From Longimicrobiales bacterium (GTDB lineage Bacteria; Gemmatimonadota; Gemmatimonadetes; Longimicrobiales; Gaopeijiaceae), in the NCBI GenBank assembly GCA_951828585.1, contig OX639991.1, forward strand, positions 186,001 to 250,000: 64,000 nt of DNA, in the 5' to 3' direction. Every line of letters begins with the position of its first letter. Position 1 is the stretch's first letter. Of this stretch, positions 42,947-52,318 are shown piece after piece. The notes beneath the pieces are model-generated. The model ran no database searches. It was not told the DNA's origin and worked only from the letters and a program-made list of their open reading frames with translations. The position numbers were made by a program, and so were the translations under genes.

Positions 42947-44393
42947 CATCCTGGCATCCGTCCTTTTCCTTGCCCCAAAGGACCGCAGACCGTAGAATCC
43001 CCTTCAAGACAGAACAGCGAATGCTCCCGAGGGCTCCGACAACCAGCCGGAGTCCACCTTAGCTTTGCCCTCGGACTGTCCAACGAAGTAGGACCACTTC
43101 AGACCTCCGATCCGACAGCCTGCCACTCCACGGGCGCCAGCAGGTTCGATTCGGCGGCTGCGAGATCTACCAAGAACGTCAGCCGCTCCGGGGCATCACC
43201 GACCACGAAAGCGGGCCAGACCGCCAGGTATTTTCCGGGCAGAATGCGGTGAAAATAGGCCAGCGGCAGCCTGTCCCGCATCGCAAGGCGCAGACCGCGG
43301 TTGTCCCGGTGATCGGGATCGGTCCCTCGGTATTCGTATTGCAACAGGTTGTCGGAACCGAACGCGTCGCCGTACGGACCGCTCGGCACGGTTGCGATCG
43401 ACAGGGGCACGGCCATGGCTTTCGGCTTGAAGATGCCTTGGGGCCCGAGAAGCCGGATCCGCTGGTCATCGAGGTCGAATCCATCAGCCAGGAGTGATCT
43501 TGGCAGGACCTCTCCATAGATCGAGCATTGGCTCGCGAGCCACTGGAAAGCGGCGTTCCTGATTTGGGTATCGCGTGTTCGGTCGTAGCCGGTCATTCAG
43601 GTGTCGCGCCCCCGGCTTCGTCGAGGGCGGGCGTCGGCCTGTCCGGGAGGCGAGCAACCTCCTTCCAGACCGGCTCGCCCACGGTCAACCCCTGAAGCAG
43701 TGCTCATTGTGCCATTCGAGGCTGCCCGGGTCGGGTTGAAGAGCCAGATCCACGGGCGCCCACACCTTTCGACCGTGTAGCCGATAGTAGTCGCGACCGT
43801 TCTCGTAGTCCTCCCGAATCCGGTCACTCACTTCGAACCTGTGCCCGGGAGTGACCGTCACGTAACCCTTGTCGAACAGGCTGTGAATGTCTCTGCGAAG
43901 GAGCAGGCCGTTCGAGATCTCGTGGCTGTGGTCCCTCGCATAGGGCCGAATGTGGGCAGCCTCCAGGGCCGGCAATGTTCTTTCGGCGGTGACGGCGCAG
44001 CGTCGCTTGTACACGTCGATGACACGAGTTCGGAATCCCCCCTGCCCCAACCGCGGGCTCACCAGCTGAGGCTTTCCGAACGCCGCGGTTCCGAGGGGAT
44101 TGTCCGTCGCGCGACGAGAGAGCCGGACCGAGACCGCATCCCACAGACTGCGTCCGTCCGGCTCATCGGAACGGTAGGTCTTGAAGCTGACGATGTTGGG
44201 ACTCCAACTCGCTGGCACCGGTATCCAGTCCGCCCGATCGAAGAAGAACGGCAGGGCCAGGATGCGGCATCCGACCGAAAAATCGCTGCGATCCTCGAGG
44301 GATGTTCGGCGGTACTTGATGATCCTGTCCCGCATCTGCAAAAAGGTTGCCGCGCCATTCAGTTCCCGGAACGTCTCCCAGGCGATCGAGCAG

Positions 44394-46036
44394 GGGTTCT
44401 TCCCCTTTTCTGGTGGGTAGCAGGTCATGTGCGCAGGCCATCGGGGTAGAGGTCGAGGCCGCCGAGGTGGAAGAGGATGGCGTTCGCGAAGCGTTCCCGG
44501 TTGCGAAAGCCGCGGCTGCGGACCTTGACTGTCTTGATCCGGCTGTTGATGCCTTCCGCCGGTCCGTTGGTGGCGCGGAGGATGATCGCATTGACGATTC
44601 CCCACAGATGCTCCCGGATCATCCGGGCGGTCTTCAGGACCGGCTCCAGATCGCAGTCCGATGCCCACTCCAGCCACCGGTGCCATCCGGCCAGCGCCCA
44701 GGTTCTGCTCCGGTAGTTCCAGAGGTTCGCGGCCGCTTCCTTCAGCTCCCAGGCCTGGGCGGTCCGGCGGGTGCCCGCACGGAGCCTCGCGAACGCCAGC
44801 TTTTCGGCGTGCGTCTTCCGTCTGGGGCCCTTCAGCCACTGCCACTTGGTGCCCACGAGGATCCCGTTGCCCTCCTTCACCAGCGCCCGGTGCTCCGCCC
44901 GCCGGACCTTGTCCACCGCGTCGCCGAGGTGCTTGGCCACGTGGAACCGGTCGAACGCGATCTTCATCACGGCGTCCGGGATCATCGCCAGAGTCGCCGA
45001 GATGTAGGGCCCCCACATGTCCATGCTGACGCTCTCGACAGCCTCCCGGTACTTCTCTCCCATGCCCTCGTAGAACGCCAGGAGCACGTCCTTGCCCCGT
45101 CCCGGGGCGACATGCACGACGTGGCCCGTCTCCGGATTCGACACCACGGTCACGTACTGGCGCCGGCGGCGGAACGAGGTCTCGTCCACCGAAAGGCGCC
45201 GAACCGCCTTCGTCTTGCGGCGCGCAAGTCCCCGCGCCACTGCACGTTGCATGATTCCGTCCACCGCGTTCCAGCTCAGCCGCATCCGGCTGGCGACCGC
45301 CTGTACGCTCGCCACCTTGAGCCACCGGATCACCTCCGCCTCGAACTCCATCGTGTACCTCGTGCTCCCCTCCGCCCACGGCACCTGAATCGTGACCACC
45401 CCGTGCTCCGGGCACTGGACCCGCGGGACATTGCAGACCAGAAAGGTCTTGTAGCCCCAGGCATCCAGGTTCCGCCACTCGCGGCGGCGCGTATCGTAGC
45501 CCGGGCACGCCTCGCCGCAGTGAGGACACCTCAACGGGCTCCCTCCGGTCCGTTGCAACTCCACCCGAAGTTCCTTGGGGTCCCGGGTCGGCTCCACCCT
45601 CGTGACCTTCCACTCCGGACCCAGGCCCAGAACGGCGTCCAGCCAGTCTCTTCCGGCCATGTCTGCGAGTTCCCTTCCGTCTCGTTGTGGACACCTGCCG
45701 GGAGCGAGCGCTCCGCGGCCTGACCACGCAATTTCCTCCGAGTCTCGCGATCCCGAAAGGCAACCCGCTACTCTCCTCCCCGTTCAGCACCAGCGCCGGT
45801 GGCTTCCGCGCCCAACCAAGTCGTTGTGCGAGGAGTGGTCGAGAGGGTCACCCCGGCCGGTCGGCGGCACGTCAGCCTTCGCCGAAGGGGATCGCCCCTC
45901 CCGTCGTCTACTACATCCTCGCTGTTCCACTCTCTCCACCCACGCTCATCCCACCGCCGCTGTTGCGAAAGCCCGCCAACCCGCCCCATAATTCGACCCT
46001 CCCCCTTGCCCGCCCACCACGACAGGGGAAGAACCC
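44394..46036 (-). mobile_element. ISL3-family insertion sequence
   Basis: A 1643-bp element. The ends are GGGTTCTTCCCCT at 44394 and its inverse AGGGGAAGAACCC ending at 46036, flanked by GAGCAG duplicates (44388-44393 and 46037-46042). One transposase gene is at its left. The 376 bp between the transposase start (45661) and the right end hold no gene I can support. Confidence 0.9.
44425..45660 (-). CDS. ISL3-family transposase
   Basis: A 411-residue protein. The N-terminal zinc-binding part is CPHCGEACPGYDTRRREW with a later CPEHG. The HTH is near 120-150. The DDE residues are in LSVDETSFRRR, SMDMWGPYI and NGPAEGINSRIKTVK. It starts at ATG 45660 with GGAAGGGA upstream and appears intact. Confidence 0.92.
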   Translation of the reverse strand: MAGRDWLDAVLGLGPEWKVTRVEPTRDPKELRVELQRTGGSPLRCPHCGEACPGYDTRRREWRNLDAWGYKTFLVCNVPRVQCPEHGVVTIQVPWAEGSTRYTMEFEAEVIRWLKVASVQAVASRMRLSWNAVDGIMQRAVARGLARRKTKAVRRLSVDETSFRRRRQYVTVVSNPETGHVVHVAPGRGKDVLLAFYEGMGEKYREAVESVSMDMWGPYISATLAMIPDAVMKIAFDRFHVAKHLGDAVDKVRRAEHRALVKEGNGILVGTKWQWLKGPRRKTHAEKLAFARLRAGTRRTAQAWELKEAAANLWNYRSRTWALAGWHRWLEWASDCDLEPVLKTARMIREHLWGIVNAIILRATNGPAEGINSRIKTVKVRSRGFRNRERFANAILFHLGGLDLYPDGLRT

Positions 46037-46378
46037 GAGCAGGGAAGCGAAGTGGCGTGCGTGAAGATCCCTCCACCCACGATCTGGTTCCTCGGTGCGT
46101 GCAGCTTGAAGAGGAATAGTTCGCCCGGGCTCAGCGCCTTGAAACCGGTGTTGGAAGGAGCCCAGAAATTCACTTCCGGGGGATCGGGAAGTCGACGGAG
46201 GTGGTTGAACCAGTCCCAGTCGGTCACGGCGACGACGAGCTTGATGGCCATCCTCACCGCTCCAACTCAAACTTCGGATCCACCCGCGGCCCCTCCACCG
46301 CCGCCGCCCTCCCCAAGACCACTTTTCGCACTGACCTGTCGAGCGAGGGATGCAACGAGGATACGCGCCCCACCCCCC

Positions 46379-46786
46379 CTACCCCCGCCGCAGCACCACC
46401 GTCGCCACCGCCCCCGCCACCCCCCACAGCACCACCGACACGACCGCGTCCATCAGCGCCGCGTTCATCGTGCTGGTGTTCATGGTGCCCAGGGTCATGA
46501 ACCCGAAATACAAACTCAGCAGCAGACCTACGAGCGCGCCGCCCTTGAATCCGTCGGCGGCGTTCTCCGCTCCCTTCCACGAGAGCGCGCAGACCAGCAG
46601 CGTTGACGCGCAGAGCTGCCCCACGATGATCTGCCAGAACACCGGCGCCTCCTTGATCACGCCCGTCGCGGTGCCCGCGTTGTCCGCAAAGAATCCGCCC
46701 AGCAACGGCTCGTAGGCGACGTAGCCGAGCACAAACATCGTGACGAAGGCGGCGAGAATCGCCAGGATGCAGTTCTTGTTCACCAT
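46379..46786 (-). CDS. Small four-helix membrane protein, unknown
   Basis: A 135-residue protein with four hydrophobic segments (about 7-30, 47-68, 83-103, 110-130). The loop FFADNAGTATGVIKEAPVFW resembles a group of small bacterial membrane proteins (DUF1761-like), but I am not certain of the family. It lies upstream of the split HNH operon and downstream of the DUF4143 ATPase on the same strand; there is no sign of coupling to either. Confidence 0.7.
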   Translation of the reverse strand: MVNKNCILAILAAFVTMFVLGYVAYEPLLGGFFADNAGTATGVIKEAPVFWQIIVGQLCASTLLVCALSWKGAENAADGFKGGALVGLLLSLYFGFMTLGTMNTSTMNAALMDAVVSVVLWGVAGAVATVVLRRG

Positions 46787-46889
46787 CGATCATCTTCCCC
46801 GGATTGGACCTTGGGCGGCGGCCGGTCCGCAGCCTCGTAGGGAACTTGCGGACGGGGTGAGAAGCGCCGCAAGCCCACTCCACCGGCAC

Positions 46890-48050
46890 TCACAAAACCA
46901 CCTCATCCCCCCACAACCGCTCCAGAAACCGCTCCCACGGCAGAATCCAGATCCCGTCCGCCGTCCGCCGGATCGCGCTCCCGTTGCACACCATGATCGC
47001 CTGCCGCGGCCCGTGCTCGTCGATGAACGCCCGCAGTCCCCGCAATTCACGGGAACCCGGGTTGGTTCCACCCTTCACCTCGATCGCGACGCCCCCCTCC
47101 CGGCCCAGCACGAAGTCGCACTCCAGCCCGGACTTCGTCCGCCAGAACCGTACCGGGAAGTCGTGCTCGCGATAGGAGCGATACGCGAGGATCTCCATCA
47201 ACACGAAGTGCTCTAGGGCCCGTCCGAAGTCGGGACAGGCTGGCCGCTCAATCCGACGACCCGTGACGTAGCCCGCGACGCCCACGTCGAACAGGTAGAA
47301 CTTCGGCGCCTTCGTGATCACCGCGCGCGAGCGGCGTCGGCTGAACGGCTCCACCAACACGCCGAGCAGGGTGTCCACAAGAATCTGGAAGTACTCCTTG
47401 ACGGTGTTCGAGCTGACGCCGCAGTCCCGGGCGACGTTGCTGTAGTTCATCAGTTCGCCGTGGCAGAAGGCGAGCGCCTCGAAAAACCGGGCGAAAGCCG
47501 GTGCGTTGCGCGTCAACCCCTCCTCGAAGACCTCTTCCTTGAGGTAGTCGTCGACGTATCCCGCAAGCGTCCGCCGGGGTGCGGCGGAGTCGTAGTGTGA
47601 CGGGATCAGTCCGTGGTTCAGCGCCCTGAGCAGGTCGAATCCGGGAACTTCGGCCCAAGTGAGGGGATGCAAGGCGAAGCGCCAGGCCCGGCCGCCCAAG
47701 AGGTTCGCGCGGCCTCTCTTCAACTTCCTCGCACTGGAGCCGCAGAGCACGAAACCGAAGCCGTCTTCCTCGATGAGGCGGTGCACTTCGTCGAGGATCG
47801 CCGGGACCTTCTGCACCTCATCGATGAGGATCGGACGCTTTCGCTGGGCGGGAGCCAACGCGCGGACGCGTTCCGGCAGCGTCCACGGCGCCCGCGTAAA
47901 CTCGAGCATCACCCGGGTGTCGAGCAGGTCGAAGCGCGCCGACAGTGGAAACCGCTGTCTGAGCAACGTCGACTTGCCGGTCTTGCGCGGACCCCAGAGG
48001 AAGGCGGACTGGCCCGGAGGCAACTTGATGTTGAGCGTACGGGAGTACAT
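46890..48050 (-). CDS. AAA-type ATPase with DUF4143 domain
   Basis: A 386-residue protein: Walker A GPRKTGKST (20-28), Walker B ILIDEVQKV near 75, a winged helix near 210-230 (NYSNVARDCGVSSNTVKEYF), and a C-terminal PD-(D/E)xK-like DUF4143 part (GLECDFVLGREGGVAIEVKGG). This family is widespread in accessory regions and its role is unclear. A palindromic sequence lies just upstream of ATG 48050. It is a distant relative of the ATPase at 59197-60459. Confidence 0.85.
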   Translation of the reverse strand: MYSRTLNIKLPPGQSAFLWGPRKTGKSTLLRQRFPLSARFDLLDTRVMLEFTRAPWTLPERVRALAPAQRKRPILIDEVQKVPAILDEVHRLIEEDGFGFVLCGSSARKLKRGRANLLGGRAWRFALHPLTWAEVPGFDLLRALNHGLIPSHYDSAAPRRTLAGYVDDYLKEEVFEEGLTRNAPAFARFFEALAFCHGELMNYSNVARDCGVSSNTVKEYFQILVDTLLGVLVEPFSRRRSRAVITKAPKFYLFDVGVAGYVTGRRIERPACPDFGRALEHFVLMEILAYRSYREHDFPVRFWRTKSGLECDFVLGREGGVAIEVKGGTNPGSRELRGLRAFIDEHGPRQAIMVCNGSAIRRTADGIWILPWERFLERLWGDEVVL

Positions 48051-48061
48051 TTCTCGATTTT

Positions 48062-48110
48062 TTCGTAGATTACTTCGAAATGGATGAACTAATTTGAAGT
48101 ATTCTACGAA
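48062..48110 (-). promoter_or_regulatory. Inverted-repeat operator of the DUF4143 ATPase
   Basis: TTCGTAGATTACTTC (48062-48076) and GAAGTATTCTACGAA (48096-48110) are inverted copies, 14 of 15 positions pairing, beginning 12 bp upstream of ATG 48050. An AT-rich stretch separates them, suiting a promoter under local repression. Confidence 0.6.
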
Positions 48111-48165
48111 TTAGTCAAGTTGAGATCGCCAACAACTCCGCTCCTCGTGAACCGTAGAGCGGTCC

Positions 48166-49284
48166 TCACCGCCACTCGCTCACATCGTACCAGTCGACCG
48201 CGCGCTCTGCGATTCCGTCTGGATCGTCCGGTGCGAGCTGCCGCTCGACCACCACCACCAGCGTCGACCCCAGCAGGTCGAACCCCATGATGCGATCATA
48301 GACCCTGACGCTGCCGAAGTATGCCGCTTCGCCGGGCAGGTACACATCCAGGTAGGAGAATTCGTCCCGGTCACGCTGGGTCGCAATCCAGAACCGGCCC
48401 TGTTCGTCGAACATGTACTGTCCGAGAAGCAGGTGATAGTTCTTGGGAGTGTTCCGGAACCGGTCCAGCCTTTCCTGATCCAGGGGAATACCGGCAGTGG
48501 CCAGCAGGCTCATGCTCTCGGTCCGCTCGGCCACATCGCGGTCATGCGGCAACTCGCCGGTGTAGGTAGGTGCCCGGACCACCGTCGGTTCACCGCCGGC
48601 CCCGACGAAAACCAGATGTCCCTCGCAGGCGATGAAGACCCAGCCACCCCCAGGATTGGGGAAACCGCGCAGAATCCGCCCGCATTCGACTTCGGCGTCG
48701 ACCGGTGGGACCTCTTCTTCCCGCACCAGTTCCGACGAGGCGACATCGACCTCGAACACGGTGAGGAGCCCTCCAGGTCCGGCCCCGGCCCGGATCGCGG
48801 CGGGATCGAAGGTCGTGATCGACACACCTGCCAGGGTTTCCGCGAAGCGCCCGACCGGGCTCAGGCCGACGGCGGCACCGGGAAGCGACACCTCGGTCAG
48901 GAGGATTCCGGACGCCTCGTACACACCGAACCGGTCATTGCCGAGATCAAGCGCCCCCACGGTACCGTCAGGGCCGCCCAGGACTCTTGAGAGGCGTGCG
49001 AACTCGCCGGGGCCTTCCCCCTCCCGTCCAAAAGCTCCAGCAACCGCACCGCTCCGGTCCACGCAGGTGACTTGAACATCGTACGAGTCGATGACGCAGG
49101 CGGTGGTCTCATCCGAGAGCAGCGCGACACTCCCGTTCGCGCTCATGGGTACCCGCGCAGTGCCGATTCTCTCAGGGGTAAAGGTCCGGCCGAGGTCTCC
49201 GGCATCGGCACCGCCGTCGGTACCGCAACCAAGCGTGAGAGCCAACAAAAGGGCGGTCGTCCAACCTGCGTTCAACCCTCTCAT
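48166..49284 (-). CDS. 6-bladed beta-propeller lipoprotein
   Basis: A 372-residue protein from ATG 49284 with lipobox LTLGC. The mature part has propeller repeats and the family motif GREGEGPGEFARLSRVLGG. Later strands include GRILRGFPNPGGGWVFIACE and YMFDEQGRFWIATQRD. Of the four intact family members here it is the most divergent and stands apart on the minus strand. The function is unknown; such lipoproteins often sit near transport or stress genes. Confidence 0.8.
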   Translation of the reverse strand: MRGLNAGWTTALLLALTLGCGTDGGADAGDLGRTFTPERIGTARVPMSANGSVALLSDETTACVIDSYDVQVTCVDRSGAVAGAFGREGEGPGEFARLSRVLGGPDGTVGALDLGNDRFGVYEASGILLTEVSLPGAAVGLSPVGRFAETLAGVSITTFDPAAIRAGAGPGGLLTVFEVDVASSELVREEEVPPVDAEVECGRILRGFPNPGGGWVFIACEGHLVFVGAGGEPTVVRAPTYTGELPHDRDVAERTESMSLLATAGIPLDQERLDRFRNTPKNYHLLLGQYMFDEQGRFWIATQRDRDEFSYLDVYLPGEAAYFGSVRVYDRIMGFDLLGSTLVVVVERQLAPDDPDGIAERAVDWYDVSEWR

Positions 49285-49289
49285 CTCAC

Positions 49290-49634
49290 TCACGCTCCAC
49301 CGAACACCTCATCCGTCTTCGCCGCCATCACGAAGTCATTCACATGCAGATTCCTGATCTTGTGCGTCCACCACGTTACGGTCACCCGCCCCCATTCCGT
49401 CAGCAGCGCCGGATGATGCCCCTGCTCCTCGGCGATCTCCCCCACCCGGTTCGTAAACGCCATCGCCGCCGCGAAGTCCCCGAACCCAAACACCCTCTCC
49501 AGCGTGGGAATCCCGTCCCGGTCCACAATCTCCCACTCCGGAATCTGCCCGCTGAACTCGGCGATCTCGGCCTCGGTGGCCGGCGGCGCACCCTTGCGGC
49601 ACGCCACACATCTCTGCCCGACGAGCTCGGTCAT
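49290..49634 (-). CDS. 4a-hydroxytetrahydrobiopterin dehydratase
   Basis: A 114-residue pterin-4a-carbinolamine dehydratase. The N-terminus has the common [12 protein letters not shown] segment; the active-site [16 protein letters not shown] and the [15 protein letters not shown] ending are intact. It recycles the pterin cofactor after aromatic hydroxylation. The start ATG 49634 overlaps the stop of the membrane-protein gene upstream (ATGA), so the two are co-translated. Confidence 0.92.
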   Translation of the reverse strand: MTELVGQRCVACRKGAPPATEAEIAEFSGQIPEWEIVDRDGIPTLERVFGFGDFAAAMAFTNRVGEIAEEQGHHPALLTEWGRVTVTWWTHKIRNLHVNDFVMAAKTDEVFGGA

Positions 49635-50191
49635 GGCCACAGCCACCCGAAGGTGCCTCCGGTCACCAGCGCATAGATCAGCCCGTCCAGCATGCTGCGG
49701 AAGGTCGCGGGCCACCCCTGCGACATCCAGATCGCGTCCTGCGCGTGCGCGAGGGCGTACCCCATGAACGCGGTGGTCGACGCGATCTTGAAGACGGCCA
49801 TGTAGTCGGCGCCGGGTCCGAGCGCCAGCCCCGTCACGTACCCGGCGAACAGACCCACGACGACGCAGTAGACGAACCACTGGACGAACTGCTTGCCCAT
49901 ATCCGACGGATCGCCCGCCCGCAACACGGTGAAGAATGCGCAGGGACCGCGCTTGGCCCTGGCCTGGAACTCCTCGCTCCGCATGACTTCGCGGCTCTCC
50001 GCGCGGGGCACCAGGTAGTTGCCCGGCGGGAGGTCGAAGGCGCGCAGGGCGTCCATCAGGCCGTCCTCGTCGGGGACACCCTGCAGGTCGTTCTTGTGCC
50101 AGTTGAGCACCATGTGGATGAGCGAACTCGCGACGAAGACGAGCAGGGCCGACAGCAGGATGGGCGCCCAGAGACTGAGGGCGGATACCAT
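49631..50191 (-). CDS. Integral membrane protein, unknown
   Basis: A 186-residue protein with an N-terminal helix, a polar middle (about 35-95, [19 protein letters not shown]) and three C-terminal helices ([20 protein letters not shown] onward). It resembles small hypothetical membrane proteins found across bacteria but no named family. It is coupled by ATGA to the pterin dehydratase. Confidence 0.75.
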   Translation of the reverse strand: MVSALSLWAPILLSALLVFVASSLIHMVLNWHKNDLQGVPDEDGLMDALRAFDLPPGNYLVPRAESREVMRSEEFQARAKRGPCAFFTVLRAGDPSDMGKQFVQWFVYCVVVGLFAGYVTGLALGPGADYMAVFKIASTTAFMGYALAHAQDAIWMSQGWPATFRSMLDGLIYALVTGGTFGWLWP

Positions 50192-50274
50192 GGCGGGTCC
50201 TCCGTGTTGGGGGTGACTTGCCGGGACGCCGTCAAGGATAAGGCGCGGTCGGGGCGCTGACCAATCGCCACCCC

Positions 50275-51135
50275 CTACCAGTTCGGCTTCTCCAGCCCCT
50301 CGATCAGGTCCGCGTACACATGCTGCAGCCCGTCCCCGATGACCAGCGGCATCACGGTGAAGTGGTCGCGGTTGGTGTAAAGTCGTGTGTAAAGGTCCAG
50401 GCCGGGATACTCGCGCAGCCTCAGGTTTTCGGCGAGCAGGGTCGTGCGGCTGACCAGGCGCTGGGCGGACAGCGCCGTATGGTTGAGCTCGCCGTCCGCC
50501 ATGCCGATGAAGACCCTGGCCTCCAGGTCATCGTGGTCCTTCGCGTACTCCGCCTCGAGATCGATCGTGAGCCCGTTGGTCCCGCTCCCGATGATGAAGC
50601 GGCCGAAGGCGCCCGGGCGGGCCAGCAACGCGTAGCCTGCGAACCCGCCGCCCGCCGAATGTCCCCAGAGTGTGTGATCGTCGGCCATGCGATACTTCTC
50701 GCCCAGCGAAGGACGCAACTGGTCCACCAGGAAATCGAGAAACAGGTTGCCCTTCATGAACGGCGCGGCCATGTCGAAGTCGAATCCCATCCCCTTCATG
50801 TGGTCGCGCGCGAGGCCCGGATCCGACCAGACGCTGCCGGGCGGGAACAGGTCGAAGGTGCGGTTGGCGAGTCCCAGCATGCCCGTCTCGCTGCTGTGCC
50901 CTACGCCGACCACAATGATCTCCGGGATGCGCTTTCCCACGGTGTAGAGGTTGACGATGCCGGCCGTCACGGCGAAGGCCATCGCGCCGTCCATCGACCA
51001 GAGCACGGGATAGCTCTGGTCCGGGGAGACGTGGTAGGACGGGGGAAGGGCGACCAGGATCTCGTGGTCGTGGTCGTATCCTTCGGCGCGGGCGTAGGCG
51101 GGCTCTTCCCAGGACATGGCGTAGGGGATGGTCAT
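50275..51135 (-). CDS. Alpha/beta-hydrolase esterase (IroE/Fes-like)
   Basis: A 286-residue protein. The nucleophile elbow is GHSAGGG; the region YPVLWSMDGAMAF and the late TNRDHF are as in putative esterases of the Fes/IroE (COG2819) group. There is no signal peptide. Likely acts on an ester of a siderophore or other small molecule. The last gene before the minus-to-plus switch at 51.1 kb. Confidence 0.8.
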   Translation of the reverse strand: MTIPYAMSWEEPAYARAEGYDHDHEILVALPPSYHVSPDQSYPVLWSMDGAMAFAVTAGIVNLYTVGKRIPEIIVVGVGHSSETGMLGLANRTFDLFPPGSVWSDPGLARDHMKGMGFDFDMAAPFMKGNLFLDFLVDQLRPSLGEKYRMADDHTLWGHSAGGGFAGYALLARPGAFGRFIIGSGTNGLTIDLEAEYAKDHDDLEARVFIGMADGELNHTALSAQRLVSRTTLLAENLRLREYPGLDLYTRLYTNRDHFTVMPLVIGDGLQHVYADLIEGLEKPNW

Positions 51136-51248
51136 TCGTAGGCGGGACTTGGGGGACAGAGGGGGGCCACTTCATCTTGCCTGCCGGGAATCGGGGCGCA
51201 AGGGTAAGGCAAGCCCGGAAACCGCACCCTTCCCCAGCGAGAGTCCCC

Positions 51249-52313
51249 ATGCGAACCGCCCTCCTCACCGCCCTCTGCCTGTTCGCCGCCTGCCAGGCGC
51301 CCGACCTGCGAACCGACGACACTCCCGCCGACACTCCCCTTCCGCCCGGCTCCGACTTCGAGGGCCCCGCCTTCGAATTCGAAGAGGTCGTCCCTGGCAT
51401 CTACCACGCACGCGGAACCGGCAGCCTCGCGGTGGGCTCGCACGGCGCCGTCATCGTCAACGAAGACGATGTCCTCCTGGTCGAGTCGCACATCTCGCCC
51501 GCCGCCGCGCACGCCGTCGTGAACGAGATCGAGGCCCTCACCGACAAGCCGGTCCGCTACGTGGTCAACACCCACTTCCACTTCGACCACGCCCACGGCA
51601 ACCAGATCTACCCGCCCGACGTCCACGTGATCGGCCACGAGGTCACGCGGGAAATGCTCGTGAACGGGGGCTCGATGGGACGGTCGTACCAGACATTTCT
51701 GGGGGGCCTGCCCGCGCAGATCGCCGCGCTCGAGGAGCGGATCGAGGGGATCGAGGACGAAGAGGAGCGTACCGAAGCCGAAGGCATGCTGGCCTACATG
51801 AAGAACTACCAGGCCGGGCAGGACGCGACCGTGCCGACCGGGCCCAACACCACCCTGTCCGAGCGGATGACCCTTTTTCGCGGCGACCGCGAGATCCGGC
51901 TGCTCTTCTTCGGCCGCGGCCACACCGGCGGCGACGTGGTGGTGCACCTGCCGGCCGAGCGGGTGATCGTCACCGGCGACCTGCTGGTGCCCGGGCTGCC
52001 GTTCATGGGGGACGGCTATCTCGACGAATGGGTTCAGACCCTGGAGCACCTGAAGGGGCAGGAGTTCGACTGGGTGCTGCCCGGGCACGGGAGCCCGTTC
52101 CAGGACAGGGAACGGATCACGTATCTGCAGGACTACATGCGGGATCTGCAGGCACAGGCGGTGGCCCTGCACGCGGAGGGTTTGTCGTATGAGGAGGCGG
52201 CGGCGCGGATCGACATGACGGATCACGCGGAGCGCTATCCGCAGATCACGGGGCCGGGGGTGTCGGCCGTGGCGGTGCTGCGCGTGTTCGAGTTGCTGGA
52301 CGGGGGGAGCTAG
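51249..52313 (+). CDS. Metallo-beta-lactamase-fold hydrolase, lipoprotein
   Basis: A 354-residue protein from ATG 51249, with lipobox LFAAC. The metal motif HFHFDHAHG is present, followed by GHTGGDVV, GDLLVPG and a late PGHGSPF, giving a full di-zinc site. It resembles exported MBL-fold hydrolases (for instance quinoprotein-relay or cyclase-like types); the substrate is not known. It converges with the AlbA-type gene five bases away. Confidence 0.87.
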   Translation: MRTALLTALCLFAACQAPDLRTDDTPADTPLPPGSDFEGPAFEFEEVVPGIYHARGTGSLAVGSHGAVIVNEDDVLLVESHISPAAAHAVVNEIEALTDKPVRYVVNTHFHFDHAHGNQIYPPDVHVIGHEVTREMLVNGGSMGRSYQTFLGGLPAQIAALEERIEGIEDEEERTEAEGMLAYMKNYQAGQDATVPTGPNTTLSERMTLFRGDREIRLLFFGRGHTGGDVVVHLPAERVIVTGDLLVPGLPFMGDGYLDEWVQTLEHLKGQEFDWVLPGHGSPFQDRERITYLQDYMRDLQAQAVALHAEGLSYEEAAARIDMTDHAERYPQITGPGVSAVAVLRVFELLDGGS

Positions 52314-52318
52314 ACCCG

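Larger units (their letters stand above)
41616..43101 (+). mobile_element. IS3-family insertion sequence
   Basis: A 1486-bp element with imperfect terminal inverted repeats (TGAGGTGGTCC at the left, TGAAGTGGTCC inverted at the right) and a 3-bp target duplication GAC (41613-41615, 43102-43104). It holds overlapping orfA and orfB. The last 295 bp carry only a strong hairpin and the right end. It is inserted within the HNH gene. Confidence 0.9.
41187..43596 (-). pseudogene. HNH restriction-type endonuclease split by an IS3 element
   Basis: The N-terminal half is at 43596-43102 (start MTGYDRTRDTQIRN, then FKPKAMAVPLSI). The C-terminal half is at 41612-41187 and carries the zinc/HNH site (CALCRLRHEVLLDAAHI and ALCRLHHAAFD). 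Removing 41616-43101 and one GAC repeat joins them in frame as AVGSEV-RREYAIVEVKRR, a 306-residue protein of the COG3440 putative restriction endonuclease type. As it stands the gene is interrupted. The start lies 88 bp after the other HNH gene's stop, so both were one operon. Confidence 0.92.
43685..46251 (-). pseudogene. Second HNH endonuclease gene, split by an ISL3 element
   Basis: The N-terminal part (46251-46037) begins MAIKLVVAVTDWDWFNHLRR and includes NFWAPSN and FLFKLHAPRNQIVGGG. The C-terminal part (44387-43685) has IDVYKRRCAVTAERTLPALE, AAHIRPYARDHSHEISNGLL and LRRDIHSLFDKGYVT, a full HNH site. Removing 44394-46036 and one GAGCAG copy gives a continuous FTHATSLPCSIAWETF and a 305-residue protein. 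It is of the same broad class as the adjacent HNH gene but diverged. The start ATG 46251 matches the conserved AVTDxDW beginning. Confidence 0.92.

Noticed and set aside
43597-43827. A 76-codon minus-strand frame between the two HNH genes
   Set aside because: It overlaps the end of the second HNH gene in another frame and has no domain.
45661-46036. Passenger gene within the ISL3 element
   Set aside because: Frames here are Arg/Gly-rich, have no ribosome binding site and run through the inverted repeat.
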